Origin: Terriglobia bacterium
GTDB lineage: Bacteria; Acidobacteriota; Terriglobia; Terriglobales; Acidobacteriaceae
Reading direction: 5' to 3'
DNA: 64,000 nucleotides
Assembly (NCBI GenBank): GCA_020072845.1
Contig: JAIQGF010000007.1
Location: forward strand, 124,001-188,000
Shown piece after piece: positions 17,286 to 25,355 of this stretch (positions are counted from its first letter, which is position 1; each line of letters starts with the position of its first letter). The notes below the pieces were generated by a model. The model made no database searches. It saw nothing but the letters and a program-made list of their open reading frames with translations, and was not told the origin of the DNA. Made by a program: the position numbers and the translations under genes.

Positions 17286-18044
17286 CTATGCTACTCCAAC
17301 CGAACGTTTGCCTGAGACAACTTGCGGCGTAGTCGAGGTTGCCATGGCGTCAGCCTTCGCAATTGTCCTAGCCGCCACCGGCTTCAGCCACAGGAGTGCC
17401 AGAAACGCTGCGATCACGTCACAGGCGATCATCACCCAGAAGACCCGGCTCCAAGCTCCAGTCTTTTCAAACAACCACGCTGCGCCGAAACCGGCGAACA
17501 ACGACGCCGTCCCTTTGGCGGTATAAACAATGCCATAGTTTGTCGTTGCCCACGTCTTTCCGAACAGGTCCCCGGTTATCGCCGGGAAGAGCGAGAAGAT
17601 CTCGCCCCAGGCGAAAAAGCACAACCCGGACAGCACGATGAACCACAAGGGCTTGTGGATCAGTTGCAGGAGCGCGAACACCGCTGCCGCCTCCGCCATG
17701 AAGGCGATGAACATGGTGTTCTCACGGCCAATGTGGTCCGACACCCAGCCCCAGAAGGGGCGGGTCACGCCATTGAGGAGTCGGTCGACCTCGATGGCCA
17801 GCACCAGCGCCGTCATGCCGCCGAACACGACGACCTTGTCCACCTTATAAGACGCCGCCATCGGGTTCAGCTGCGCGGTCACGACCAGCCCGCCGAAGGC
17901 GACCATGGTCATCATCAGGTAGACCACCCAGAACGATCCGGTGCTCACCATCTGCCAGGGCGTCATGTCCACCGCCGAGCTGCGGACTTTGGCCTTGATC
18001 AGCACTTCCTTTTGCTTCCAATCGGAGGTGCCAACTGTCCCGGG
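17286..18044 (-). pseudogene. C-terminal half of an OxlT-type (oxalate/formate antiporter) MFS transporter
   Basis: The frame encodes about 250 residues with six membrane helices. It matches the second half of OxlT-family MFS proteins: SSAVDMTPWQMVSTGSFWVVYLMM-type linker and helix 7, then DRLLNGVTRPFWGWVSDHIGRE between helices 8 and 9. A normal protein has about 12 helices and 430 residues. The frame runs upstream only to a TAA at 18045-18047, just past the upstream gene's stop, so helices 1-6 and the true start are missing. A GTG at 18005 could start a six-helix product, but a functional half-transporter is unlikely. It directly follows the oxalate-oxidoreductase-like operon, which suggests a once-complete oxalate uptake gene. 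Confidence 0.75.
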
Positions 18045-18049
18045 TTACA

Positions 18050-18071
18050 CCCGCCGGCTTACGCCGGCGGG
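18050..18071. repeat. GC-rich hairpin with the upstream gene's stop codon in its loop
   Basis: CCCGCCGGC-TTAC-GCCGGCGGG is a perfect 9-bp inverted repeat with a 4-base loop. On the minus strand the TAA of the oxidoreductase beta gene is in the loop. It could act as a transcript 3'-end stabiliser or weak terminator, or be a dispersed palindrome. It marks the boundary at which the OxlT-like gene is truncated. Confidence 0.65.
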
Positions 18072-19084
18072 TTATCGGCTGCCAAATCTTTTTCGAACGG
18101 AATCACGCCCGGGATCAGCCATTTGGTCCACATTTCATCGATCTTGCTCTGGAAATAATCCAGATCGTCGTTGGTGAAGTGCGCGAACCGACCCTGCCGC
18201 AGCAGGTAATCGCGAACCGGCTTGCGCGGTATCTTCTTGTCGGCGATCTGCTGCGTTCTCCCCGTGAGCCGCAGCTTGCCATCCTCAACTTCGTAAAGCG
18301 GCCAAATGCCGGTCTGGACGGCCAGTTCACCCAGCTCGTGCGACTGGATCGGATCGTAATCCCATCCCTTGGGACACGGATCCAGCGAGTGAATAAAGGT
18401 CGGCCCGCCGATCGTCAGCGCTTTGCGAATGCTGTTCATACCATGTAAGCCATAGGACATGCAAATGGTAGCGACGTACCGGCAGGTCGGATGTCCCACC
18501 GCCATCAGGCCCGCCATGTTCTTTTTCCAGCGGTGGTGCATGATGCGCTTCACCGTTCCGGGCGTGCTGAAGGTGGTGTTCGCGCCCCAGGGCGTGCTGC
18601 CGGATAGCTGGATGTCGGTGTTGGCATACGACTCATTGTCGTACAGCAGGATGAGGAGGTTGTAGTCGGGATGGGTCATGGTCGCCGAGATCGCGCCCAG
18701 GCCCATGTCGGCGCCGCCGCCGTCGCCGCAGAACGCAATGACGTTGATCGGCTCCTTCTTCATCTTGCCCTTGCGCATCTGGGCCTTCAGTCCGGCCGCC
18801 GCTCCCAGCGCCGCCGAGCCGCTGCTTCCCAGTTGGGTGTGCATCCACGGCACCACCCACGACGTGCTGTAGTAGGTGGTGTTCGCCACGTACATGCAGC
18901 CCGTGCTGCCCAGCACGATGGTGCGCGGGCCCGCTGCCTTCACCATCATCTTCATGACCAGCGCCGACTCGCACCCCTGGCAGGTGCGGTGCCCCGAGGT
19001 GAAAAACTCGTGCGTCGGGATTTTCTTGACTGACTTGAACGGATCCAAATGTTGCGTTGGATCAATCTGTATGATTGTCGCCAT
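18059..19084 (-). CDS. 2-oxoacid:ferredoxin oxidoreductase beta subunit, probable oxalate oxidoreductase
   Basis: A 341-residue thiamine-diphosphate-binding subunit. Cys at about 35, 38 and 63 (CQGC, then STGC) and a later Cys (DPCPKGW) give the four ligands of the proximal [4Fe-4S] cluster. The ThDP/Mg motif runs from GDGGGADMG (about 120) to DNESYANT (about 149-156). Start at ATG 19084 with GAGGAG. It is the third structural gene of the operon, 52 bases after alpha. Function as the oxalate enzyme is inferred from the alpha subunit's substrate-site residues; as a generic PFOR-family beta subunit it is certain. Confidence 0.88.
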   Translation of the reverse strand: MATIIQIDPTQHLDPFKSVKKIPTHEFFTSGHRTCQGCESALVMKMMVKAAGPRTIVLGSTGCMYVANTTYYSTSWVVPWMHTQLGSSGSAALGAAAGLKAQMRKGKMKKEPINVIAFCGDGGGADMGLGAISATMTHPDYNLLILLYDNESYANTDIQLSGSTPWGANTTFSTPGTVKRIMHHRWKKNMAGLMAVGHPTCRYVATICMSYGLHGMNSIRKALTIGGPTFIHSLDPCPKGWDYDPIQSHELGELAVQTGIWPLYEVEDGKLRLTGRTQQIADKKIPRKPVRDYLLRQGRFAHFTNDDLDYFQSKIDEMWTKWLIPGVIPFEKDLAADNPPA

Positions 19085-19136
19085 AACTCCTCACCCTTTC
19101 GTCTGATCTTGTAGGGAACGCGCCTTCGCCCGTGGG

Positions 19137-20369
19137 CTACTCGCGCAACCCAATCCATTGCGTCAACGGCTGCGCCTTGCCTTCCGCGGCCTTGTAGACG
19201 GAATCCGTGATTCTCTCCACGTCCGGGATGGTCACCTCGCGCCCGCCCAGGCCGCAGATGAAGTCCAGCACGGGCGGCTTCTTGCCTGCTCCCGGATACA
19301 GCGCGTTGCGCACCTCGCCGGCCAGCACCCCGCCGAGATGCGGCGAACCGAACGAGTAATCGCGGTCGATCACGCCCACCGCCTTGAACCGGGACAGGCA
19401 CTTGGCCACGCCGTCGGCATCGAACGGACGGAACCAGCGCATACGCACGAACCCGACCTTCTTCCCGGCCTTGCGCATCTGGCGGATCGCGACCTTCACC
19501 GGCGTGGACAGCGTGCCCATGCCCATCAGCACCACGTCGGCATCGTCGGTCTCGTATTCGTCGAAGAACGGGTTGCCATACGACCGTCCGAAGATGCGCT
19601 CGAAGTCGGCGTACGCTTCCTTGATGACGCCGAATGTTCTCTCCATCGCGGCGTAGCCCTGGCGCCGGATCTCCATCACCCAGTCTTCGTTCGCTTGCGG
19701 GGCGACCGTAATCGGGTTGTCGGGATGCAGCAGGAGATCGGCGCGGTTATACCTGGGCAGGAATTCGTTGACCTTCTGCTGTGAGGGGACCTTGACCAGC
19801 GATTGCGAGTGCGTCAGGAAGGCGCCGTCGCAACTGATGGCGCAGGGCAGGAAGATGCGCCGGTCCTCGGCCACGCGATACGCGATCAGGGTGGTGTCCA
19901 GGGCCTCCTGGCCGCTGTCCACCCAGTTCAGCATCCAGCCCAGGTCGCGGACCGTCAGCGCGTCGTTGTGTTCCGTGCCGAAGGCGCCCGGGTCGTCGAG
20001 CGCCCGGTTGCCGACCATGCACACCATGGGAAGACGCAGTGCCGGCGTCACCGTCAGCGCTTCCATCGCGTACATCCAGCCCACACCGCTGGAGCCGCAG
20101 AAGACACGCGCCCCCACCGCGGAGGCGTGCTTCACGATTTCAAACTGCGAGTGTTCGCCTTCGGCCACGATGTATTCGCAGTCCATCTCGCCGTTCGACA
20201 CCAGCTTCGAGATGTACTGCATCACCGTGTCGTAGGGGCGGATGGGATACGCCGTGATCACATCCACGTCGGCGAGCTGACAAGCGACCGCAATCGCTTC
20301 GGCTCCGGTGATGAGCGCTGTCTTTTCTACACTCTTCTTTTCGTCTATCGCAGGGGCTATTGTCGCCAT
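19137..20369 (-). CDS. 2-oxoacid:ferredoxin oxidoreductase alpha subunit with oxalate-type active site
   Basis: A 410-residue PFOR-family alpha subunit with the pyrimidine-binding domain, followed by the transketolase C-terminal-like domain. Pyruvate enzymes read YPITP in the substrate loop; here residues 41-45 are YPIRP. A second Arg lies at 122 (VGNRALDDPG). From memory, the Moorella oxalate oxidoreductase uses alpha Tyr28, Arg31 and Arg109; a constant 13-residue offset maps Tyr41, Arg44 and Arg122 onto all three. This favours oxalate, split to two CO2 with reduction of ferredoxin, over pyruvate. Strong Shine-Dalgarno (GAGGAG). Other small 2-oxoacids are not excluded. Confidence 0.85.
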   Translation of the reverse strand: MATIAPAIDEKKSVEKTALITGAEAIAVACQLADVDVITAYPIRPYDTVMQYISKLVSNGEMDCEYIVAEGEHSQFEIVKHASAVGARVFCGSSGVGWMYAMEALTVTPALRLPMVCMVGNRALDDPGAFGTEHNDALTVRDLGWMLNWVDSGQEALDTTLIAYRVAEDRRIFLPCAISCDGAFLTHSQSLVKVPSQQKVNEFLPRYNRADLLLHPDNPITVAPQANEDWVMEIRRQGYAAMERTFGVIKEAYADFERIFGRSYGNPFFDEYETDDADVVLMGMGTLSTPVKVAIRQMRKAGKKVGFVRMRWFRPFDADGVAKCLSRFKAVGVIDRDYSFGSPHLGGVLAGEVRNALYPGAGKKPPVLDFICGLGGREVTIPDVERITDSVYKAAEGKAQPLTQWIGLRE

Positions 20370-20390
20370 GACTTCTCTTCTCCTCGCGTC

Positions 20391-21563
20391 TTAGCTTTCT
20401 TGGGCGATTTGCAGCATCTCGCCGACCTGTTCCTGGTACTGGCCGAGATAGCGGAAGCCATGCGACCGCTCCGGCCGGTGTTCGATCTTTTCGTTCAGCC
20501 ACTTCAAGTAGCCGGTCGAATCCTTGCGCCACATTTCCCACTGGCTGCCGTTGTCCTTGAACTCGGTTTCGGCCACCATGGTCACGCACTTGTCCACCGG
20601 GCAAACCGCTTCGCAAACGCCGCAACCGCAGCAAGCTTCCATGTTGGCGTCGTACAGGCCTTCCGGCGTCACGTCGAAGCAGGTGTCCGGGCACTGTAGC
20701 CAGCACAGCGTGCACTTGATGCAGGTCTCGAAATTCACCACCGGCCGCATGGTGCGCGTGGAGAACTTCTTGAACGTCGGGTTTCGGTCCGGACGGATGC
20801 CGCCCATCACGTGCGTGGTCGGGTCCTCCATCTGCTTGCCCGCCGTAATGCACGGGATCGCGACACCCTCGCCCATTTCATGCCACTTCGGCAGGTCGAA
20901 CTTGTAGGGCGTCTCCGGATTGCCCTGCCCCGGTTTCACCGCTACCTTGGTGACCCGGTTGTACGACTTCTCCGCCGACGTCACCTTCAGCGGGTCTTTC
21001 CACTCGCTTTGAATCGTCTGCTTGATCGCGTCCAGGCTGAAGATTTCCGGCAGCACCTTGGCGATCGCGCCCATGATGCGCACATCGCTGTGGTCGTCTT
21101 TGAACACCCACAGTCCGGAAAAACTCCTGGTGCCCTTCACGATCGCCAGGTTGTACGGCGTGTCCTTGCTGTGGGCCATGCCGATCAGAGTCTCCGGCGG
21201 CTCCATGGAGGTGATGATCAGCGTCCCGCCGGGCTTGGTCAGCTTGTTGATCGGCTGGAGTCCATACCATGCCCAGGACTCGACACCCTTGCACAGCGTG
21301 TCATCCACGCAGATGGTGACGTCCACTTCCTTGGGTTCGTATTTCGCCATGCCTTCCTGGAGCGTCTGCTCGTCGGTGGCAACGATGGCGAAGTTCTTGG
21401 CCGGAATGCCGTTGCGCTCCGGGCTGTCGCCGTAGCGGCCGAAGCTGATCCCCGGCTTCCCGTCCAGGTGCGCCGCCAGCACGATGGCACGGCTGATGTT
21501 GTTGGCCAGTTTCTTCTGGAATATGCCTCGATAAACGATCTCGACCGCGAACAACCTGCCCAT
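20391..21563 (-). CDS. 2-oxoacid:ferredoxin oxidoreductase fused gamma-delta subunit
   Basis: A 390-residue protein. Residues 1 to about 215 form the gamma domain (GRLFAVEIVYRGIFQKKLANNISRAI, normally starting with RxxGxGGQG-like sequence). A linker leads to a ferredoxin-like delta domain with two [4Fe-4S] motifs, CIKCTLCWLQCPDTC and CGCGVCEAVCPVDKC. Fusion of gamma and delta is the arrangement known for the Moorella oxalate enzyme. The ATG at 21563 has GGAGG at good spacing; a GTG one codon upstream is less likely. It is the first structural gene, 17 bases past the regulator's stop. Confidence 0.87.
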   Translation of the reverse strand: MGRLFAVEIVYRGIFQKKLANNISRAIVLAAHLDGKPGISFGRYGDSPERNGIPAKNFAIVATDEQTLQEGMAKYEPKEVDVTICVDDTLCKGVESWAWYGLQPINKLTKPGGTLIITSMEPPETLIGMAHSKDTPYNLAIVKGTRSFSGLWVFKDDHSDVRIMGAIAKVLPEIFSLDAIKQTIQSEWKDPLKVTSAEKSYNRVTKVAVKPGQGNPETPYKFDLPKWHEMGEGVAIPCITAGKQMEDPTTHVMGGIRPDRNPTFKKFSTRTMRPVVNFETCIKCTLCWLQCPDTCFDVTPEGLYDANMEACCGCGVCEAVCPVDKCVTMVAETEFKDNGSQWEMWRKDSTGYLKWLNEKIEHRPERSHGFRYLGQYQEQVGEMLQIAQES

Positions 21564-21579
21564 CACGTCCTCCGCTCTG

Positions 21580-22296
21580 TCAAAACTTCGTGAGTACGAT
21601 CTTCTCCACTGACTCGATGTGCCGGCACATGGCAGTTTCCGCGCCGATCGGATCCTGGCGCTTGATCGCGTCCAGGATGTCCCGGTGGCCGGCCATGGAA
21701 CGCTCCGGCCTTCCTTCCACCTGCAATGACCGCTCGCGCGTTTCGCGCAATAAGTCCATCAGTACGTCCAGCACCTTCAGCACCACGCTGTTGTCGGCTG
21801 CCAGCGCAATCGCGTAGTGAAAATCGTTGTCCTCTTCAATCGCAAGTTCGCCGCCCCGCATCTTCTCTTCCTGGCGCCGCAGGATGTTGTCCATCTCCGC
21901 GACTTCGTCCGAGGTGGCGTGCACCGCCGCCCGTGCCGCCAACGGTGGCTCGATCATCTTGCGCACCTCGAGCAGTTCACCCACCAGCTTGCGTTTTTGC
22001 ACGAGCACTTGCGTGAGTGGATTGACCACGGCATCGGCGGCGTGTTCGCGCACCACGGTGCCCAACCCCTGCCGCGCTTCCACCAGGCCCGACATTTCCA
22101 GTGTGCGGATCGCGTCACGGATCGAACTGCGGCTCACGCCGAACATGTCGGCCAATTGCCGCTCCGGCGGAAGCCGGTCACCCGTCTTCATCTTCTCCGT
22201 GATCATCTTTTCGATTTGCCGGGCGATCTCTTCATAGATCCGGTTGCGCCGGACTGCTTCGAACTCGGGTTTGACGGCCGGGCTCATGACTTCCAT
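21580..22296 (-). CDS. GntR-family transcriptional regulator, FadR/FCD type
   Basis: About 238 residues from the ATG at 22296 (a second ATG follows at 22287). The N-terminal winged helix has GDRLPPERQLADMFGVSRSSIRDAIRTLEMSGLVEARQGLGTVV, the classic GntR motif in order. The C-terminal FCD domain contains RKMIEPPLAARAA, DNDFHYAIALAA and a GHRDILDAI-type segment; Asp and His residues probably bind a metal and carboxylate effector. FCD regulators commonly sense organic acids, which fits an oxalate or 2-oxoacid operon. It heads the operon and probably represses its own promoter through the palindrome at 22304-22343. Confidence 0.92.
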   Translation of the reverse strand: MEVMSPAVKPEFEAVRRNRIYEEIARQIEKMITEKMKTGDRLPPERQLADMFGVSRSSIRDAIRTLEMSGLVEARQGLGTVVREHAADAVVNPLTQVLVQKRKLVGELLEVRKMIEPPLAARAAVHATSDEVAEMDNILRRQEEKMRGGELAIEEDNDFHYAIALAADNSVVLKVLDVLMDLLRETRERSLQVEGRPERSMAGHRDILDAIKRQDPIGAETAMCRHIESVEKIVLTKF

Positions 22297-22303
22297 AGGG
22301 CGG

Positions 22304-22371
22304 AATTCCCGTTCCGGGAATTGGTCCGATGACCGGACCAATTCTACGCCGCTTGTGGACACGCATGTCAA
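22304..22371 (-). promoter_or_regulatory. Promoter with overlapping palindromic operators for the regulator/oxidoreductase operon
   Basis: On the minus strand, TTGACA (22366-22371) and TAGAAT (22341-22346) are separated by 19 bases. A perfect 10-bp inverted repeat, AATTGGTCCG-ATGAC-CGGACCAATT (22319-22343), touches the -10 box and covers the likely start of transcription. It contains TTGGT/ACCAA arms like those bound by FadR-branch GntR proteins. A second palindrome, AATTCCCG-TTC-CGGGAATT (22304-22322), overlaps it by four bases. The 19-base spacer is longer than ideal. The layout fits autorepression. Confidence 0.7.
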
Positions 22372-22834
22372 CAGCTTGGAAAACTTTTTATTTCCTTTCT
22401 TATGAGCAAGATATGTCCGGTATGGCGTTTGCGAGTTTTCCACAGCCTGCCGATTCCCGCACTACTGGCCGCTTCCCACGGTGTGCCTCATTAAACACCA
22501 ATGTCCTCGCGGCTCTGGTTGCATCCGCCCCATGCGCTTTTGCTCGTGCAATGCAAGAAACCTATTTTCGGAATCAGTCTTTCCGATTTCGCTCTTGGCG
22601 CGCGCGAACCGAATGGGTGGCCTGCTCCACAACGCGTCGTGAACGCTGGCTCCGCGGGCGAACGAAACGAATGCAGGTAATAGATTTTTCTTGTGGTCCC
22701 GTGCCTCGCACCACGAGATATTTTTGCGTCCGCGATGTTGCCCCTGAGATCAAAGCGGAATACAGTTCGCAACCAAATTTCACGGGGCGACTCGGCACAA
22801 CATTTTCCTTGATTTCCCATTCAGGAGGCGACAC
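22372..22834. other. Divergent intergenic region between the GntR operon and the acetamidase gene
   Basis: About 460 bases without a supported gene. It contains an AT-rich patch near 22380-22410, an imperfect hairpin around 22691-22718 (CTTGTGGT pairing with ACCACGAG) and an AGGAGG Shine-Dalgarno just before 22835. No promoter for the acetamidase gene could be assigned with confidence. Confidence 0.5.
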
Positions 22835-23965
22835 ATGAAGTGGGGCGCTGCCAGTACATCCGCGCTTGCTCTGATGGTCGCTGCCAGCCTCTGTTCCGGC
22901 GCGCAGCAGACTTCGAAAACGAAAACGACGAAGAAGAGCTCCATGCCAGCGGGAAAGCACTACACCTTGCCCGCGACCAAGGAGAACGTGCAGTGGGGCT
23001 GGTTCGACGTCAATGAGAAGCCGCGGCTCACGATCAATTCCGGCGATACCGTCTCGATCGAGACCTGGTACCACGCGCTCGACGCCATCAAGCCGGCGCC
23101 GACCGATCACACCATCGCCGGCCCGCAGATGGACGAACTGGGGCGTTTGCGCAAAGCCAATCCCGGCGGGGGCCCACACTCCATCACCGGACCGATTTAC
23201 GTCGAGGGCGCCGAACCCGGCGATACGCTCGAGATCCGGTTCCTCAAAATCGTTCCCAAGGAATACGGGCAGAACTTCAATCTTCCCGGCAAAGAGTTCC
23301 CCACGGGTTTGCTGCCCAAGGAATTTCCCGAAGGCTTCGTTCGCTACTACCAGTTCGACCTGAAGAAGATGCAAACCGAATTCAAGCCGGGCATCATGGT
23401 CGACCTCAAGCCGTTTCCCGGGATCATTGCCGTGGCGCCTGATCCGGCCGAGCCCAAGGAAAAGGCCGGTCCGCCGATCAAGGATGCCAAGGGACGCACC
23501 AGCACGCTGCGTCCGTGGAAGAACGGATCGAACATGGACCTGAACGAACTGCAGGCAGGCTCGACCTTGTATCTGCCGGTGTTCGTGAAGGGCGCACTGA
23601 TCTGGACCGGGGACTCGCACTGCCGCCAAGGCAACGGCGAGATGAACCTGGAAGCGATTGAGTGCGCCTACAAGGAGATCGAGATCCAGCCCATCGTGCA
23701 CAAGGGCATGAAGACCGATTGGCCGTGGGCGGAGACGCCGACGCACTGGATCTTCCTCGGCTTCGACGAAGACCTCACCGAAGCCACCAAGATCGCGGTG
23801 CGCAACACCATCGACTGGCTCTCCACGCAGAAGATGGTGCCCATGGACCGCTACGAGGCGTACGCACTCACGTCGATCGCCGTGGACTGCGACATCACCC
23901 AGATGGTGGACATCCGCAAGGGCGTCCACTGCATGGTTCCGAAGTCGATTTTCGTAAAGAAATAA
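22835..23965 (+). CDS. Secreted acetamidase/formamidase family protein
   Basis: A 376-residue protein of the FmdA_AmdA family, which hydrolyses short amides to ammonia and the acid. Family motifs include the glycine/proline-rich ITGPIYVEGAEPGDTLEI, NMDLNELQAGSTLYLPVFV and GDSHCRQGNGEMN, whose Asp/His/Glu residues bind metal. Unlike cytoplasmic formamidases it has a clear N-terminal signal peptide (about residues 1-23, ending CSGAQQ), so it probably acts in the periplasm. Start supported by AGGAGG. It is transcribed away from the GntR operon. Its position next to a candidate oxalate operon may be coincidental. Confidence 0.88.
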   Translation: MKWGAASTSALALMVAASLCSGAQQTSKTKTTKKSSMPAGKHYTLPATKENVQWGWFDVNEKPRLTINSGDTVSIETWYHALDAIKPAPTDHTIAGPQMDELGRLRKANPGGGPHSITGPIYVEGAEPGDTLEIRFLKIVPKEYGQNFNLPGKEFPTGLLPKEFPEGFVRYYQFDLKKMQTEFKPGIMVDLKPFPGIIAVAPDPAEPKEKAGPPIKDAKGRTSTLRPWKNGSNMDLNELQAGSTLYLPVFVKGALIWTGDSHCRQGNGEMNLEAIECAYKEIEIQPIVHKGMKTDWPWAETPTHWIFLGFDEDLTEATKIAVRNTIDWLSTQKMVPMDRYEAYALTSIAVDCDITQMVDIRKGVHCMVPKSIFVKK

Positions 23966-23978
23966 ACGGGGGAAACGC

Positions 23979-24047
23979 AACCGCGGATTCACACGGATTT
24001 TCGCTGATCAATTTCCGATCCGCGTCAATCCGCGTCAATCCGCGGTT
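23979..24047. repeat. Palindromic intergenic repeat built on AATCCGCG units
   Basis: The left arm AACCGCGGATTCACACGGAT (23979-23998) pairs with the right arm ATCCGCGTCAATCCGCGGTT (24028-24047) with two mismatches. An extra copy of CCGCGTCAAT precedes the right arm. It separates two convergent genes and could end both transcripts. The last codons and stop of the truncated FAH frame lie inside the right arm, suggesting that the repeat replaced the original 3' end. Confidence 0.7.
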
Positions 24048-24562
24048 AGTCTTGTTTGCGCCAGCTCGAATTTCAACTCACCCAACTTTTCCAGGCTGCA
24101 CGCAATCTTGTCTCCCGGCTTCAGCCATACCTGCTTGTCCTTGGGCATGCCGTTGATCACGCCGTGGGGAGTGCCGGTATAAATAATGTCGCCAGGCTTC
24201 AGCGTCATGTGCTTCGAGATGTAGGCGATCAACTGCTTGCACGGGAAGATCATGTCGTTGGTGTTCCACGACTGCCGCGTCTCGCCGTTGACCCGGCACC
24301 CCAGCTTCAGATTCTGCGGATCAATCTGGTCGGCCGTCACCATGTACGGTCCCACGGGCGCGAAGCCGTCGGGCGTCTTGCCGATCAGCCACTGTCCGCC
24401 ACGCTCGTATTGCAGGTCGCGCGCCGTGAAATCGTTGCCCGTGGCGTAACCGGCGACATAGGAGAGCGCATCCGCCTCGCTCACGTTGTGCGCCGTCTTA
24501 CCCATGACGATCACCAATTCGATCTCGTAGTCGAACTTCTCCGCCACTTTGGCGGTGCGTGG
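24035..24562 (-). pseudogene. 5'-truncated fumarylacetoacetate hydrolase (FAH) family gene
   Basis: About 175 codons match the catalytic C-terminal domain of FAH-family hydrolases: FDYEIELVIVMGK, VAGYATGNDFTARDLQ, NTNDMIFPCKQLIAYIS, TLKPGDIIYTGTPHGV. The Glu pair (YEIEL) that binds metal is present. The frame opens directly after the stop codon of the cytochrome P460 gene, without a start codon where homologues have about 100 further N-terminal residues. The Asp/Glu metal-site elements on the missing side are therefore lost. It is read as a deletion remnant; a short product from a GTG at 24547 is possible but unlikely to be active. Confidence 0.75.
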
Positions 24563-25192
24563 TCAGCGGGCTGGCTCTACGCTCGCCGTTTCCTTCACAT
24601 ACGCAGGGCTGAGCGTGTTCTTCTTCTTCGCAACCTGCAGCAGCGTTGGATAGAACTGCACGAAGGTCGTGTCAACGGCGGCGTGTTGCTGGTGGCAGGA
24701 GTAGCAGTCGGCGGAAGTGGGGATCATCTTCCCCGGCTTTTCGTCGTCAAAGCCAAAGAAGGCCCACTTTCCGGGAAATTTCGCCTCATCCTTTATATGA
24801 ACTTCCACCCCCATGAATTCGGCGTTTTGGAATTTTCCGGCATGGTTGATGGAGCCCTTGGATTCGGCGCCGCGGACTTCCAGCACCAGGATGGTTTTAT
24901 CGGGCCACGTGCCGGTTTCGAGGAACGCCTTGTAAGCCTCGGGATTGACAAAGACGTTGTCGAACATGGAGTGGTTCATCGCCATCGCGCGCGGGTTATA
25001 GCTCATGTCAATGCCCGAACTCAGGAAGATCCACTCGCGGTAACCGGCGGGAAACTCCATTTTTCCGTCCGCGGTGTATCGCGGACTGAGCGGGGTCTTC
25101 ACCGCCATTTGTGCCTGCATGGAATCAGCGGCGTAATGCAACGCGAGCACGACAAGAAATCCAGACAGCAGATATGCGAGTTTCCTGAGCAC
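24563..25192 (-). CDS. Cytochrome P460 family protein
   Basis: A 209-residue exported heme protein. A hydrophobic signal occupies residues 6-25. The P460 domain shows FPAGYREWIFLSS, then GTWPDKTILVLEVRGAESKGSINHAGKFQ and KWAFFGFD. The heme attachment CYSCHQQH is near the C-terminal third. P460 proteins oxidise hydroxylamine or other small N-compounds or detoxify NO-related species; many members are uncharacterised. A Lys crosslink to heme cannot be inferred here. Start is GTG at 25192. Its stop codon coincides with the start of the truncated FAH frame. Confidence 0.87.
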   Translation of the reverse strand: MLRKLAYLLSGFLVVLALHYAADSMQAQMAVKTPLSPRYTADGKMEFPAGYREWIFLSSGIDMSYNPRAMAMNHSMFDNVFVNPEAYKAFLETGTWPDKTILVLEVRGAESKGSINHAGKFQNAEFMGVEVHIKDEAKFPGKWAFFGFDDEKPGKMIPTSADCYSCHQQHAAVDTTFVQFYPTLLQVAKKKNTLSPAYVKETASVEPAR

Positions 25193-25355
25193 GCCTCACC
25201 CCCACTCACAAACAGACGTTTGATCTGTAAATACGTGAGCCGGTGACAATTGGTTCCGGGACAAAATGTCGCATCGCACGTTTCGTCCCTGCCACGGTTG
25301 GGCCATGCGCAGGCGGCAAAAAGCAGCTAGAATGCGCGCCACAATCGGAGGTTTT

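Noticed and set aside
19137-20369. Alpha subunit initially read as ordinary pyruvate:ferredoxin oxidoreductase
   Set aside because: The Thr of YPITP that interacts with pyruvate is Arg, and a second Arg and the fused gamma-delta gene match the oxalate enzyme pattern better.
22574-23992. A 472-codon minus-strand frame opposite the acetamidase gene
   Set aside because: Antisense artefact in GC-rich DNA; no ribosome-binding site and composition unlike real proteins here.
23979-24047. Palindrome considered as a phage or integrase attachment site
   Set aside because: No integrase, tRNA or flanking direct duplication nearby; it fits an intergenic repeat between convergent genes.
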